Positions 8,101-16,837 are shown, counted from the first letter of the stretch. The stretch: 40,746 nt of DNA from an uncultured Bacteroides sp. (GCA_949285075.1 CASDXF010000039.1:1-40746), one strand, 5' to 3'. The notes: generated by a model from the sequence alone, not told the origin. Numbers and translations: made by a program.

Positions 8101-9552
8101 TTATTGAATGCTGTTTAGGAGGTCAACCTTCCCTTCGTTAACCAACTTCAGGATTAATTCGCCGAACAGCGTGTTCTGCCATGCGAACCATGCGCGGGTG
8201 AACTTCTTCGGGTTATTCTTGTTGAAGGACTCGTGCATGAAGCCGGTATCCGCATCCGTATCCATTAACATCTTGATACAGGTCTTTATCTCTTCGTCAT
8301 CTTGACTGGTGAAAGCTTTCATCATGATACTCATCGGCCAAATCATGTCGTAGCCGATGTGCGGACCGCCGATGCCTTCGCCCGCCGTGCCTTTGAAGAA
8401 GTAAGGATTGTCCTCGCTCCATACGAACTTGCGGGTGTTCTGGTAGATTTTATCCTTTACGTCCACGTCTCCCAGATAGGGCATACCGATGAGGCTCGGA
8501 ACGTTAGCGTCGTCCATCAGCAGCTGATTGCCGAAGCCGTCAACCTCAAACGCGTAAATCTTACCGTACTTGGGATGGTTGTAGACGGCGTATTTCTTCA
8601 ATGCGGTTTCCACTTCGTCGGCCAATGCCTTGCACTCCTTAGCCAATTCCGGCTTGTTGTTCACTTCTTCCAGAATCTCGGCGGCCTTCCGCAGCGAGGA
8701 AACAGCGAAGAAGTTGGAGGGAACAAGGAACTGGAAAGTCGTCGCGTCGTCAGAGGGACGGAAAGCCGAGGCTATCAGTCCGACGGGTTTTACGGGATTT
8801 CCCCATCCGTCATTCGTCATCGTGTCGAGGGCGCGCTCCGTCTTCCGTTGGAACTTGTAGGGGCCTTTCGGGTCGTCCTTGCGCTGTTGCTCCTTAAAGG
8901 TCTTCAGCACGTTGGCGATGGCGTTCAGCCATTCGTCCGAGAATACGCTAGTATCTCCCGTCGTCTTCCAATAGTGATAAGCCAGACGGATAGGATAGCA
9001 GAGCGAGTCAATTTCCCATTTACGCTCGTGCAGCTCGGGTTTCATGTCCGTCAGGTCGGTCATCCACTCCCCGCCGGTAGGGCCCATATTGAATGCGTTC
9101 GCGTACGGGTCGATGTTGATGCACTTGAACTGGCGGTTGATGACTCCCGCCAACATCTGCTTCAGCTTCGGGTCTTTGTTGGCCAGTTGCACGTAAGGCC
9201 AAACCTGAGCGCCTGAATCGCGGAGCCACATCGCATGAATGTCGCCCGTATAGACGAACGTGTCGTCCTTGCCGTCGAAATGCACCGTCGTATCCAATGT
9301 GTTCGGGAAGCAGTTCTCGAACATCCACGCCAGTTTAGCGTTGGTCAATACCTTCTTGATGTAGGCGATTTGGTCTTCTACCGCCTGAGAGACGAACAGC
9401 CTTTTTGACGGTTCAGGACGATTGGTCGTGTAGTCGCTGACTTTTGTGTTGTCTTGCTGAATAATGAATTCGCAGGCCTCCATTGCCTGTGCGCTTGCAA
9501 CGCCTCCAGAGAGTGCTGCGCATAAGTAAAGAGCTTTTGTTATATTATTCAT
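8101..9552 (-). CDS. GH125 exo-alpha-1,6-mannosidase (secreted)
   Basis: Glycoside hydrolase of family 125 (formerly DUF1237), metal-independent and inverting, releasing non-reducing-end alpha-1,6-mannose from mannans or N-glycans. The 483-aa protein has a signal peptide (cleavage near ASAQA, residue 23), so it acts in the periplasm or at the surface. Family signatures are LAWMFENCFPNTLDTTV (about 74-90), HAMWLRDSGAQVWPY (about 106-120) and GGPHIGYDMIWPM late in the (alpha/alpha)6 barrel. It follows an EEP-fold gene by 42 bp, probably in one transcript. No SusC/SusD pair or other mannosidase is nearby, so it is not part of a classical polysaccharide locus in this window. Confidence 0.9.
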   Translation of the reverse strand: MNNITKALYLCAALSGGVASAQAMEACEFIIQQDNTKVSDYTTNRPEPSKRLFVSQAVEDQIAYIKKVLTNAKLAWMFENCFPNTLDTTVHFDGKDDTFVYTGDIHAMWLRDSGAQVWPYVQLANKDPKLKQMLAGVINRQFKCINIDPYANAFNMGPTGGEWMTDLTDMKPELHERKWEIDSLCYPIRLAYHYWKTTGDTSVFSDEWLNAIANVLKTFKEQQRKDDPKGPYKFQRKTERALDTMTNDGWGNPVKPVGLIASAFRPSDDATTFQFLVPSNFFAVSSLRKAAEILEEVNNKPELAKECKALADEVETALKKYAVYNHPKYGKIYAFEVDGFGNQLLMDDANVPSLIGMPYLGDVDVKDKIYQNTRKFVWSEDNPYFFKGTAGEGIGGPHIGYDMIWPMSIMMKAFTSQDDEEIKTCIKMLMDTDADTGFMHESFNKNNPKKFTRAWFAWQNTLFGELILKLVNEGKVDLLNSIQ

Positions 9553-9594
9553 AACAGTGATTAAAATGTATGGTTTATAAAATTTATGAATGTT

Positions 9595-10527
9595 CTACTG
9601 ACGTTGTTCAAACTCCAGTTCTACCATTACCGGGAAGTGGTCAGAAGGGATACGGGCCTTGTAGCTCTTGACGGTAATCTCCTCCGGAGCGTCTTTCACG
9701 TCCGCCGCCTTGTTCTCCTCTGCGCTGCGATACGTGTCGGTCAGCACGCCGTACTTCTTTACGTGGAAACCGGGCGAGACGAATACGTGGTCGATGCGGC
9801 TTTCCGTGAAATTGTCTGCGTTGAAACTGTTGAACGTGCCGTTGGTGGCGTAGCGCAAGTCGCACTTCTCGTAAGCGTCGCAAAGGACTCCCTTCTCGAC
9901 TAAAGCCTTGTATGACTGGTGCGTCTGGTCTACGTTGAAGTCTCCGGTCAAGATGGCGGGAAGGTTGGCGCCTAATTCCTGCATCTTCTGTTGCACAAGG
10001 TATGCGCTTTCCACTCTCGCCTGCTTGCCCACGTGGTCCATGTGGAGGTTGAAGAAGAGGAACTCGAATCCCGTGTCCTTGCACTTGAAATGTCCCCAAC
10101 TGCAAACGCGCGGCAATACGGCGTCCCATCCCTTGCTTGGTTTGTCGGGAGTCTCCGACAGCCAGAAATCTCCTTTCTCTATCACTTCAAACTTGTCGGT
10201 GCGGTAGAAGATGGCTGAATGTTCTCCTTTCTCTTTTCCGTCGTCACGTCCCACGCCGATGTACTCATAGCCCGGAAGTTCCTTTTTCATGTCTTGGAGT
10301 TGATGGAGAAAGCACTCTTGCGTTCCGAAGATGTCGAAGCCGTGAAACTGTACCATCCGCGCGATGACGGGGTAGCGCTTTCCCCATCCGTTACCTTTGA
10401 CCGAGTCTCCCTTGTTGGCTTGTCTCAGGTTGTAGGAAGCTACGGTAAAGCGGGTTGGCTCATGGCTTTGGCAATTGCAGAATACGATTGCGATGAGTAC
10501 GACTGATAAAAGAGTTTTTAATTTCAT
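9595..10527 (-). CDS. Secreted endonuclease/exonuclease/phosphatase-fold protein
   Basis: A 310-aa protein of the EEP (DNase I-like, Mg-dependent phosphodiesterase) superfamily. Visible motifs: ASYNLRQAN (30-38), the catalytic GTQE with E71, NLHMDH, GDFNVD, RIDHVFVS and the terminal SDHFPV. It starts with a signal peptide. Two cysteines (17 and 19) sit at its end, so a lipoprotein is possible, though no canonical lipobox is seen. Members act on nucleic acids, sphingolipids, inositol phosphates or sugar phosphates. In Bacteroidetes they often sit beside glycoside hydrolases, as here with GH125. A role in mannan or glycolipid use is inference only. Confidence 0.85.
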   Translation of the reverse strand: MKLKTLLSVVLIAIVFCNCQSHEPTRFTVASYNLRQANKGDSVKGNGWGKRYPVIARMVQFHGFDIFGTQECFLHQLQDMKKELPGYEYIGVGRDDGKEKGEHSAIFYRTDKFEVIEKGDFWLSETPDKPSKGWDAVLPRVCSWGHFKCKDTGFEFLFFNLHMDHVGKQARVESAYLVQQKMQELGANLPAILTGDFNVDQTHQSYKALVEKGVLCDAYEKCDLRYATNGTFNSFNADNFTESRIDHVFVSPGFHVKKYGVLTDTYRSAEENKAADVKDAPEEITVKSYKARIPSDHFPVMVELEFEQRQ

Positions 10528-10574
10528 ATCTATTCCTTTCTTTTTTTGCTTGACACGTTGTTTTCTGTCGGGGT

Positions 10575-10582
10575 CAAAAATA
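10575..10582 (-). promoter_or_regulatory. -7 promoter element for the EEP-GH125 pair
   Basis: Minus-strand TATTTTTG matches TAnnTTTG, about 48 bp before the ATG at 10527. Confidence 0.5.
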
Positions 10583-10686
10583 CGATATTTTATTCAAACG
10601 ACGGGAAATAAGGAACGTCTTTTTTATTAATGTTCTTCTGTTTGTTAGAAGTCTGTTCAATTATATTCGGCTTTTTGATAAGACCT

Positions 10687-11190
10687 TAAAAAAAGACCAT
10701 TCTGAAAAATAGAACAGTTTATACGTTCCAGAATGCGATTTTTCAGACCGTAGTCTGTCTTGGACGGAAAGAACGCATTCTAGAGGCGTTAGGGAAATTC
10801 AAATAGTTTGCAGAATTGACACATACGTTCTTTCCTGTCATTACATCCACGTATAGGTTGTCTTTTTATCACATTTATGCCCGGTATGGCGTGGTATTGA
10901 CACATTAAATCTGAACTCAAAAAATCTCCAGTTAGCGATGAAAAAGCGTCAAAAGCCTCCCGAAAACTCAGGAAACGGCCGACGGCCATAAGCGGAAGGG
11001 CGACGGCTCATGAGCCGCGCTCGCGAGCAAAAGCCCTTTCCTGCGGCCGGAAAAGCGCATACGGACCGCATAAATATGCAACATTAAGTCAAAAACTGCA
11101 TATTTATGCGCTTTTTTGCATACGTCACACAAAAACAGAAGGTTTTGAACGGCATATTTCAAAGGGGAAATCTTAAAAACAGAACATTTT
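10687..11190 (-). repeat. Structured interspersed repeat, copy 2 (about 504 bp)
   Basis: Minus-strand homologue of 2381-2800. It keeps the 14-bp inverted repeat around a 16-nt loop, the CGGCTCATGAGCCG palindrome and both ends. It differs by about 90 extra bases in the middle and lacks some 30 bases next to the palindrome. Short open frames occur (10789-10989 and 10968-11162 minus) but are not open in copy 1, so I treat the unit as non-coding. Together the two copies form inverted repeats around an 8-kb block from rpoN to the EEP gene. Confidence 0.8.
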
Positions 11191-11670
11191 TATATGGAGA
11201 AACGTTGCCTGTTATTGAGAAGCTGTTTTGGATTTCTACAAAAAGTTTTTCTTAGCTTGACGTTATCCGTTTTCGTGCGCGCTTTGGGCGATTCTTTGGC
11301 CTTTTCCGCTCCTGCTCTTCGTCAGATAGCCCGCTATCTTCCTCATCACAGTGGCGAAAACGGCTCAAAAACTCATCCCAAATCATCGCACGATAAATTC
11401 AAAACAGCTTCTGACTGTTTGAGGTGGTTGAAGCCAAGAAATTGTATGCGAAAGTTTTTCTCATAGCAAATCATAATAAGCCCCTTCCGGGATATAAACG
11501 ATTTGTTATAAGGTTCGGACAAAAGGACAGTCCAGAAGCGCAGCCCTTGCTGTTTAAGGCGTAATCGCTATATGTATATAGCATTGATTCACTGCGTGAT
11601 ATAGCTACCTGTCAGTTAAAATAATAAAAAAGATAAAGCGTATGAGGTTACGTTCGTTTTCTTTTTTTTC
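11191..11670. other. Gene-free stretch between repeat copy 2 and the efflux promoter
   Basis: Two open frames here (one plus, one minus) have no recognisable domain and lack a convincing start context, so I do not call genes. Two imperfect direct blocks containing AAAGTTTTTCT occur near 11240 and 11450. GCTATATGTATATAGC near 11569 is a short inverted repeat that could be an operator for the efflux promoter 100 bp further on. Confidence 0.35.
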
Positions 11671-11678
11671 TACTTTTG
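11671..11678 (+). promoter_or_regulatory. -7 promoter element for the efflux operon
   Basis: TACTTTTG matches TAnnTTTG. Transcription would start about 11685, leaving a leader of some 160 nt before the TolC-family ATG. Confidence 0.6.
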
Positions 11679-11709
11679 TGCCCCGAAAATAAGGAGAAAA
11701 AGATATTTT

Positions 11710-11784
11710 ATGAGAATGCTTGTCGTTCGTTACAAGAATAAAATCAGCGATTTCCACTCATGGGGTGTAGAGGCTCTTCTTTAG
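11710..11784 (+). CDS. Putative 24-aa leader peptide
   Basis: A short frame with ATG start lies in the leader of the efflux operon, preceded by a purine-rich stretch (aaggagaaaaag) 8-20 bases upstream that could act as a ribosome site. It starts MRMLVVRYKNK and ends ISDFHSWGVEALL, then TAG. The last codons form the left half of a hairpin (11769-11789), so a ribosome at the end of this frame would prevent that hairpin from forming. Arrangement and position suggest a cis-regulatory leader peptide. No homologue was checked. Confidence 0.55.
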   Translation: MRMLVVRYKNKISDFHSWGVEALL

Positions 11785-11798
11785 CCTCTGCTTTTCTT
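11769..11798 (+). terminator. Attenuator-like hairpin overlapping the leader peptide stop
   Basis: AGAGGCT (11769-11775) pairs with AGCCTCT (11783-11789) over a 7-nt loop, followed by gcttttcttc. It is a short terminator-like structure directly upstream of the TolC-family gene. The stop codon of the leader peptide lies at the start of the right arm. Confidence 0.5.
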
Positions 11799-11843
11799 CA
11801 GGTTATATTCTTTTGAAAACGATATAAATAATTCAATTAATTT

Positions 11844-13157
11844 ATGAGCAAAAAAGAAAGGCTCATAGGGCTGTTGTGCATCGCGGCCCTATGCAGCCAG
11901 AGTTTGTATGGCCAAACCCGACGGTTGGGCATAGAGGAATTGTTCCGTCTCGCAGACGAGCAAAGTAAAAGTATTCAGACCTTTAGAACGGGAAGGGATG
12001 CGGCCGATGAAGCCCTGAAAGCGGCTAAAGCACAGCGACTTCCTGACGTCAATGTTTCTCTTTCGGCGAGCTATTGGGGCGACGGCAAGCTATGGGACAG
12101 GGATTTCGGCGACGCTGTGGCGATAGACATGCCGCATTTGGGCAACAATTTTGCGCTAGAAGCGCAGCAAGTGATTTATGCCGGTGGAGCGATAAGTAGC
12201 GGAATCAAGCAGGCTGAATTGATTAAATCGCTAGCTGAACTTGACTTGCAGAAAAACGTTCAGGAAATACGTTTCTTGCTCGTTGGCCATTATCTGGATC
12301 TATATAAGTTGGACAATCAAATCAGGGTGTTGTGGAAGAATATGGAACTGACTGATGAGGTCATCGCCGATATGGTAGTTCGACGGGAACAAGGCACGGT
12401 TCTTAAAAATGACATTATACGTTATGAGCTGCAAAAAGAGCAGTTGAATCTGCAACTGGCGAGAGTAAAGGACGCGCGGGAAATAACCAACCACCAGATA
12501 ATTACGCTATTGCATTTGCCGGAAGGTATGGAGATATTTCCGGATACCGCTTTGTTGCGACGGCAAATCTTGACTTTGACGGAAAATGAATGGCGGGATA
12601 TGGCGGAAACTAACAATATCATGCTGAAGCGGGCGCAGGCGACTGTCAAGCTGAATGAGCAGAAGGTAAAGCAAGAACGAGCGGAGCGACTTCCTCACAT
12701 AGCTCTTATTGCGGCAGAGCATTTGGATGGCCCCATTACAATAGAGGTGCCTGTATTGGACAATAACTTCAATTATTGGTATGTAGGAGTAGGGATAAGA
12801 TACAATCTGTCTTCTTTGTTCAAGAATGATAAGAAACTGAAACAGGCGCGCCTAAACGTGCGTCAGGCGCAAGAACAGTGGCAATTGGCTCAAGAACAGG
12901 TTGAAAATGCCGTGCAGGAGGGCTATGTGAATCTCTTGACGACTTTCACGGATTTGCGGACTCAGGAGAACTGCGTGAGATTGGCGGACGAGAACTACCG
13001 GGTCACGGATAACCGCTACAAGAACGACATGGCGTTGCTCACCGATATGTTGGACGCGAGCAACATGAAACTCAGTGCCGATTTAGGATTGGTGAACGCA
13101 CGCGTCAACGTGATATATCACTACTATAAGATGAAATACATTACGCATACATTATAA
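11844..13157 (+). CDS. TolC-family outer membrane efflux protein
   Basis: Outer-membrane channel component of a tripartite exporter. The 437-aa protein has a signal peptide (cleavage near LYGQ, residue 23) and the TolC pattern of two long alpha-helical hairpin repeats. Examples are the helices around 30-60 (LFRLADEQSKSIQTFRTGRD) and about 335-400 (KLKQARLNVRQAQEQWQLAQ). The matching adaptor and MFS pump follow with gaps of 16 bp and 1 bp, so the three form one operon. It lies behind a leader with a short peptide and hairpin, suggesting induced expression. Exported substrates are unknown. Confidence 0.9.
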   Translation: MSKKERLIGLLCIAALCSQSLYGQTRRLGIEELFRLADEQSKSIQTFRTGRDAADEALKAAKAQRLPDVNVSLSASYWGDGKLWDRDFGDAVAIDMPHLGNNFALEAQQVIYAGGAISSGIKQAELIKSLAELDLQKNVQEIRFLLVGHYLDLYKLDNQIRVLWKNMELTDEVIADMVVRREQGTVLKNDIIRYELQKEQLNLQLARVKDAREITNHQIITLLHLPEGMEIFPDTALLRRQILTLTENEWRDMAETNNIMLKRAQATVKLNEQKVKQERAERLPHIALIAAEHLDGPITIEVPVLDNNFNYWYVGVGIRYNLSSLFKNDKKLKQARLNVRQAQEQWQLAQEQVENAVQEGYVNLLTTFTDLRTQENCVRLADENYRVTDNRYKNDMALLTDMLDASNMKLSADLGLVNARVNVIYHYYKMKYITHTL

Positions 13158-13173
13158 ATAAAATAAGAAGAGA

Positions 13174-14211
13174 ATGACTATGGTTACAAGGAATACGAGA
13201 AAAAAGATTTATAATACGGTTATTATTTCTCTTTTGTTGGGCGGGATGGTATATGTCTGTTCTCGCTTCATCCATCCCGGAGTGGAATATACCGACAACG
13301 CTCAAGTAAAGCAACACATCACACCGATTAATACACGGATACAAGGCTTCATCAAGCGCATCTGTTTTGAAGAGTACCGGCCTGTGAGTAAAGGCGACAC
13401 GTTGCTTATCATCGAGGATGCCGAGTACAGACTGAGGTTGGCCCAAGCCGAAGCCGATTTGGCCAATGCCATTGCCGGAAAGGAGGCGGTTACGGCGGGG
13501 ATTGCTACTACACAAAACAATCTGAGTGTAAATGATGCCGGCATCGAGGAGATGCGTGTACAGATGGAAAATGCGGAGCGTGAATTGCGCCGTTATAGGG
13601 AGTTGCTGAAAGAAGAAGCGGTCACCCGTCAACAGTTTGATAATGTGCAGACTGCTTACGAGGCGAGCAAAGCCCGCTATGAGCAGCTTCTGCGCGCTAA
13701 GTATTCTACCTCGTTAGCGAAGAGTGAACAGACGCATAGGTTAGGGCAGAACGAGGCGGCTATCCGTGTGGCGGAAGCGGCGGTGGAATTGGCCCGATTG
13801 AATCTGTCGTACACCGTTATTGTAGCGACTTGCGACGGAGTAACGGGTAAAAAGGAGATTCATGAGGGACAGTTGGTACAACCCGGGCAGACAATGGTGG
13901 ACATTGTGGATAACGGTGACCTGTGGGTCATCGCCAATTATCGGGAAACGCAGCTTCCACGTATCAAGGAAGGGGCTAGCGTCACCTTTACGGCCGACGC
14001 TGTTCCGGGAGTGGTTTATAAGGGTATTGTCGAGTCTATATCCGACGCTACTGGAGCGGCCTTCTCCTTGATTCCGCAAGACAATGCCACGGGTAATTTC
14101 GTGAAAGTGGAACAGAGGATTCCTGTCCGTATCCGTCTGCAAGGCAATGGAGCGGAAGAGGTTAGCCTTTTGAGAGCGGGTTTCAATGTGGAATGCAAAG
14201 TGAGATACTGA
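13174..14211 (+). CDS. HlyD/EmrA-family periplasmic adaptor
   Basis: Membrane fusion protein that bridges the inner-membrane pump and the outer-membrane channel. The 345-aa protein has one N-terminal membrane anchor (about residues 13-30). The biotinyl-lipoyl-like half motif YTDNAQVKQHITPINTRIQG (about 45-64) matches EmrA. A long coiled coil (about 85-190) is followed by the second lipoyl half (TCDGVTGKKEIHEGQLVQPG) and beta-barrel. It sits between the TolC-family gene and the MFS pump, as in EmrAB-TolC type systems. Confidence 0.92.
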   Translation: MTMVTRNTRKKIYNTVIISLLLGGMVYVCSRFIHPGVEYTDNAQVKQHITPINTRIQGFIKRICFEEYRPVSKGDTLLIIEDAEYRLRLAQAEADLANAIAGKEAVTAGIATTQNNLSVNDAGIEEMRVQMENAERELRRYRELLKEEAVTRQQFDNVQTAYEASKARYEQLLRAKYSTSLAKSEQTHRLGQNEAAIRVAEAAVELARLNLSYTVIVATCDGVTGKKEIHEGQLVQPGQTMVDIVDNGDLWVIANYRETQLPRIKEGASVTFTADAVPGVVYKGIVESISDATGAAFSLIPQDNATGNFVKVEQRIPVRIRLQGNGAEEVSLLRAGFNVECKVRY

Positions 14212-14212
14212 C

Positions 14213-15808
14213 ATGAGTGGAACCGCGCGACCTATGTCTTTCTCCATGCCTATGTTCCGGCGTTTCGTTCCGGAGCGGATACGGCCGTGGATATATGTTT
14301 TTTTTGCCGTGACGTTCCAGTTTTCCGGAGGACTCTATCTGGGCACGTTGAATCAAATGGAGGGTGAAACGGCACTCATGAGAGAAGATCTCCTAATGTG
14401 CCTATACGCGAACTTGGCGGGGATGGCTGTTTACTTCCCTCTACTGTTCCGCATGAAGTTCCGCTTCACGAACAAGACGTTGCTGTGCGCATCAGCTACC
14501 GGTGTGCTGCTTTGCAATCTGGCGGCGCCGCACGTTACCTTCCTGCCCTTGCTGTGGTTGGTTTGCTTTCTGGAGGGGATCTGCAAGATACAAGGCACGT
14601 TCGAGTGCATGTCGAATATTCAACTGTGGATGAGTCCAGCCCGAGACTTTACCGTGTTTTTTCCCATACTGCATATTGTTATATTGGGAAGCATGCAACT
14701 GTCGGACTTGCTCGCCACTTACCTGATGTATTATTACCGTTGGGACTACATGCAACTGTGCATTTGCGGGGGCATGATGGTTGACTTGTTGATATTGACT
14801 GTTTGTACGCGTCATTTCCGTATGGTCAAAAAGTTTCCGCTGTATGGCATCGATTGGCTTGGCGCATTGTTGTGGGCCGCATTGCTGTTGCAAGTAGCCT
14901 ATCTCTTTGATTATGGCGATTGGTATGATTGGTGGAATAGTCCGGTCGTGCGCCGTCTTGCGGTAGCAATTGGTATTATTATTGCGCTTTGTCTGTGGCG
15001 AATGCTGACAGTGCGTCATCCTTACCTTGAACCTAAGATGTGGACTTACCGCCATTTGTGGCCGATTTTTATTCTGATTACGTTGGTCGAGGTTTTCTTG
15101 GCTACAGAACATGTATTGGAGGAGGTGTTCTGTGAGGAGGTGATGCGTTATGCCGAGACGGTGAGTGTGCGGCTTGATTGGCTAGCTCTTAGCGGGATTC
15201 TTGCGGGATGCCTTTTTGCCTATTGGTGGATGCACGTCAAGCGCTTCAGCTATTTGCGTTTATTGGCGACGGGATTAGCGGTATTGGCTTGCTACTTGTC
15301 CGGCTTCTATTTTACTCTTTCCGCCGACATTCATCTTTCGCAACTCTATCTTCCCGTGTTGTTCCGGGGCTTTGCCTACGCTGTGCTGAGCGCCACCTTT
15401 ATGGTGTGTCTTGAGGAGATAATGACCTTTCAGCACTTTTTCCAAGCTTTGAGCGTGTTCAATATGCTTCACATGGTAGTGGGCGGAGTGATGGGTGCGG
15501 CGCTCTATTCGCAAGGACTGTCTTATTGCGTGGCCGACAATCTGTTGCGCTATGGCGCTTCAGTCGAGCGGGTGGCATATAGCCGTGCGCCTTTTCCGTT
15601 GGAGGAATATATGGAAAGCTTTGTATCACGGATAATGGAGGTTAGTCTCAAGCAGATTTACGGTTGGGTACTCTACGCTTGCCTCTTCCTCTTTTTACTG
15701 TTCTTGCTTTATGATGCACCAATACGAAGAGAACTTAAACCGATGCCGAGTTGGAGGAAAATCAGGACGCTAATTGCAGGGTCTTTCGCCATAAGAAAAA
15801 GAGAATGA
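14213..15808 (+). CDS. MFS drug:H+ antiporter-like exporter (EmrB/DHA2 type)
   Basis: Inner-membrane pump of the tripartite exporter. The 531-aa protein has about 14 hydrophobic segments, consistent with the DHA2 (14-TM) branch of the major facilitator superfamily. The start ATG lies 1 bp after the adaptor stop, implying translational coupling. Canonical MFS motif A (GxLaDrxGrkxxl) is not evident between the second and third segments, as in other diverged Bacteroidetes members. Substrate is unknown. Plausible cargoes are antibiotics, bile acids or fatty acids, by analogy with EmrB. Confidence 0.85.
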   Translation: MSGTARPMSFSMPMFRRFVPERIRPWIYVFFAVTFQFSGGLYLGTLNQMEGETALMREDLLMCLYANLAGMAVYFPLLFRMKFRFTNKTLLCASATGVLLCNLAAPHVTFLPLLWLVCFLEGICKIQGTFECMSNIQLWMSPARDFTVFFPILHIVILGSMQLSDLLATYLMYYYRWDYMQLCICGGMMVDLLILTVCTRHFRMVKKFPLYGIDWLGALLWAALLLQVAYLFDYGDWYDWWNSPVVRRLAVAIGIIIALCLWRMLTVRHPYLEPKMWTYRHLWPIFILITLVEVFLATEHVLEEVFCEEVMRYAETVSVRLDWLALSGILAGCLFAYWWMHVKRFSYLRLLATGLAVLACYLSGFYFTLSADIHLSQLYLPVLFRGFAYAVLSATFMVCLEEIMTFQHFFQALSVFNMLHMVVGGVMGAALYSQGLSYCVADNLLRYGASVERVAYSRAPFPLEEYMESFVSRIMEVSLKQIYGWVLYACLFLFLLFLLYDAPIRRELKPMPSWRKIRTLIAGSFAIRKRE

Positions 15809-15850
15809 TCGTCACTAATGATATGAATCTGCTTCGTTAGAGGAAAAGAA

Positions 15851-15887
15851 AAGGTCGCCCACCGTAGTAGAAAGTGAGCGACCTTTA
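15851..15887. terminator. Terminator between the efflux operon and tRNA-Trp
   Basis: AAAGGTCGC pairs with GCGACCTTT over a 19-nt loop. A-rich sequence on the left acts as the T-tract for the minus strand. It probably ends tRNA-Trp transcription from the right, and may also end the efflux operon. Confidence 0.7.
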
Positions 15888-15890
15888 TCG

Positions 15891-15963
15891 CACGGGAAGA
15901 GAGACTCGAACTCCCGACACTCGGTTTTGGAGACCGATGCTCTACCAACTGAGCTATTCCCGT
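15891..15963 (-). tRNA. tRNA-Trp (anticodon CCA)
   Basis: On the minus strand the gene reads ACGGGAA (acceptor), TA, GTT-less D arm GCTC...GAGC, anticodon arm TCGGT-CTCCAAA-ACCGA, T arm GGGAG-TTCGAGT-CTCTC and TTCCCGT plus discriminator G. The loop CTCCAAA gives anticodon CCA, which decodes UGG. All stems pair. CCA is not encoded. A hairpin terminator follows at once. Confidence 0.97.
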
Positions 15964-16108
15964 GTTTGCGGGCGCAAAGGTAACAGAAACTTCCGGATTG
16001 GCAAGCGTTAGGGGATAAGTTTATTGTATTTTTTGTTGAATCTGTTTCTACTGCGCAAATCTGTATTGGATAGCGAACGTTACGGGCGGCGCGAGGATTT
16101 GGATGCCT

Positions 16109-16690
16109 CTACAACATTTCCAAGTCTTGATACATGATGCGGTAGGCCGCCGCTTTCTTCTCTAAAGCCAACGGGTATGCCCGTGAAGAGGAGGGCATAC
16201 GGTAAAGCCTCATCGCTCTTCCCTCAAAAACGAACTCGGAGAAGTCGCCCACTTTGGGCTCTTTCACGTCCAACTGCCCCCGCAGCGTGTCCGTCGCCTT
16301 CTGGCCCGTGGTGACGATGGCCTTACACGAAGGGAGTTGCCGGAGCAGTGCGGCGATGTCGGTAGGCTGCACGACCTCCAAGAACTTGTCCGAGGCGTTG
16401 TCTTGCAACCGTCGGACCGCCGTCGCCGTGTCGTATAGGGCTATCCCTTTCTCGTTCAGGAAGTCAATGATTCGCTCGCGGCGGAACGCTTTGCGCGACT
16501 CGTTCAGGAAGTGCTCCTTATCGCCGAAGAAGAGCAGGCCGACAATTCTCCACATATCGTTATTGAGGTTAGGGTAATAAAACTCCATAGACCATCGCTT
16601 GCGTTGCGGAGGAAAGCTGCCGAGCATCAGCAGCTTGGCTTGAGGCGGCAGGAAAGGCGTTAGCGGGTGTTGTTCTATCTCAATGTTCAT
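16109..16690 (-). CDS. Uracil-DNA glycosylase superfamily protein
   Basis: A 193-aa cytoplasmic protein of the UDG fold, nearest to the single-domain MUG/DUF4918-like branch. The first motif appears as MLGSFPPQRKRW (about residues 22-33), with the uracil-pocket YPNLNNDMWRIVG following. The second motif appears as MPSSSRAYP near the C-terminus (canonical HPS replaced by MPS). The role would be removal of deaminated bases in base-excision repair. The motif changes make the exact substrate uncertain. It is divergently transcribed from tilS. Confidence 0.8.
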   Translation of the reverse strand: MNIEIEQHPLTPFLPPQAKLLMLGSFPPQRKRWSMEFYYPNLNNDMWRIVGLLFFGDKEHFLNESRKAFRRERIIDFLNEKGIALYDTATAVRRLQDNASDKFLEVVQPTDIAALLRQLPSCKAIVTTGQKATDTLRGQLDVKEPKVGDFSEFVFEGRAMRLYRMPSSSRAYPLALEKKAAAYRIMYQDLEML

Positions 16691-16801
16691 TTCGCATTAT
16701 CGTTGTTTTTTGGGGGTGTAAAATTATGGATAATTGTTCAGACGGGAAAAAGTCCCCTGCGGATTTATCGCGTCGCCGCCTTCGGGCCAAGATAGATTTC
16801 G

Positions 16802-16809
16802 TATCTTTG
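16802..16809 (+). promoter_or_regulatory. -7 promoter element for tilS
   Basis: TATCTTTG matches TAnnTTTG, 29 bp before the tilS ATG. Confidence 0.6.
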
Positions 16810-16837
16810 CCGCGACACAAATCTTATCTTATTCGAT

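Noticed and set aside
10789-11162. Two minus-strand open frames (10789-10989, 10968-11162) inside repeat copy 2
   Set aside because: The homologous copy at 2381-2800 does not keep these frames open, so they are chance frames in a structured repeat.
11194-11466. 90-codon plus-strand frame after repeat copy 2, and a charged minus-strand frame opposite it
   Set aside because: No recognisable domain, promoter or ribosome site. Composition is not convincing for either strand. A transposase remnant was considered but cannot be supported.
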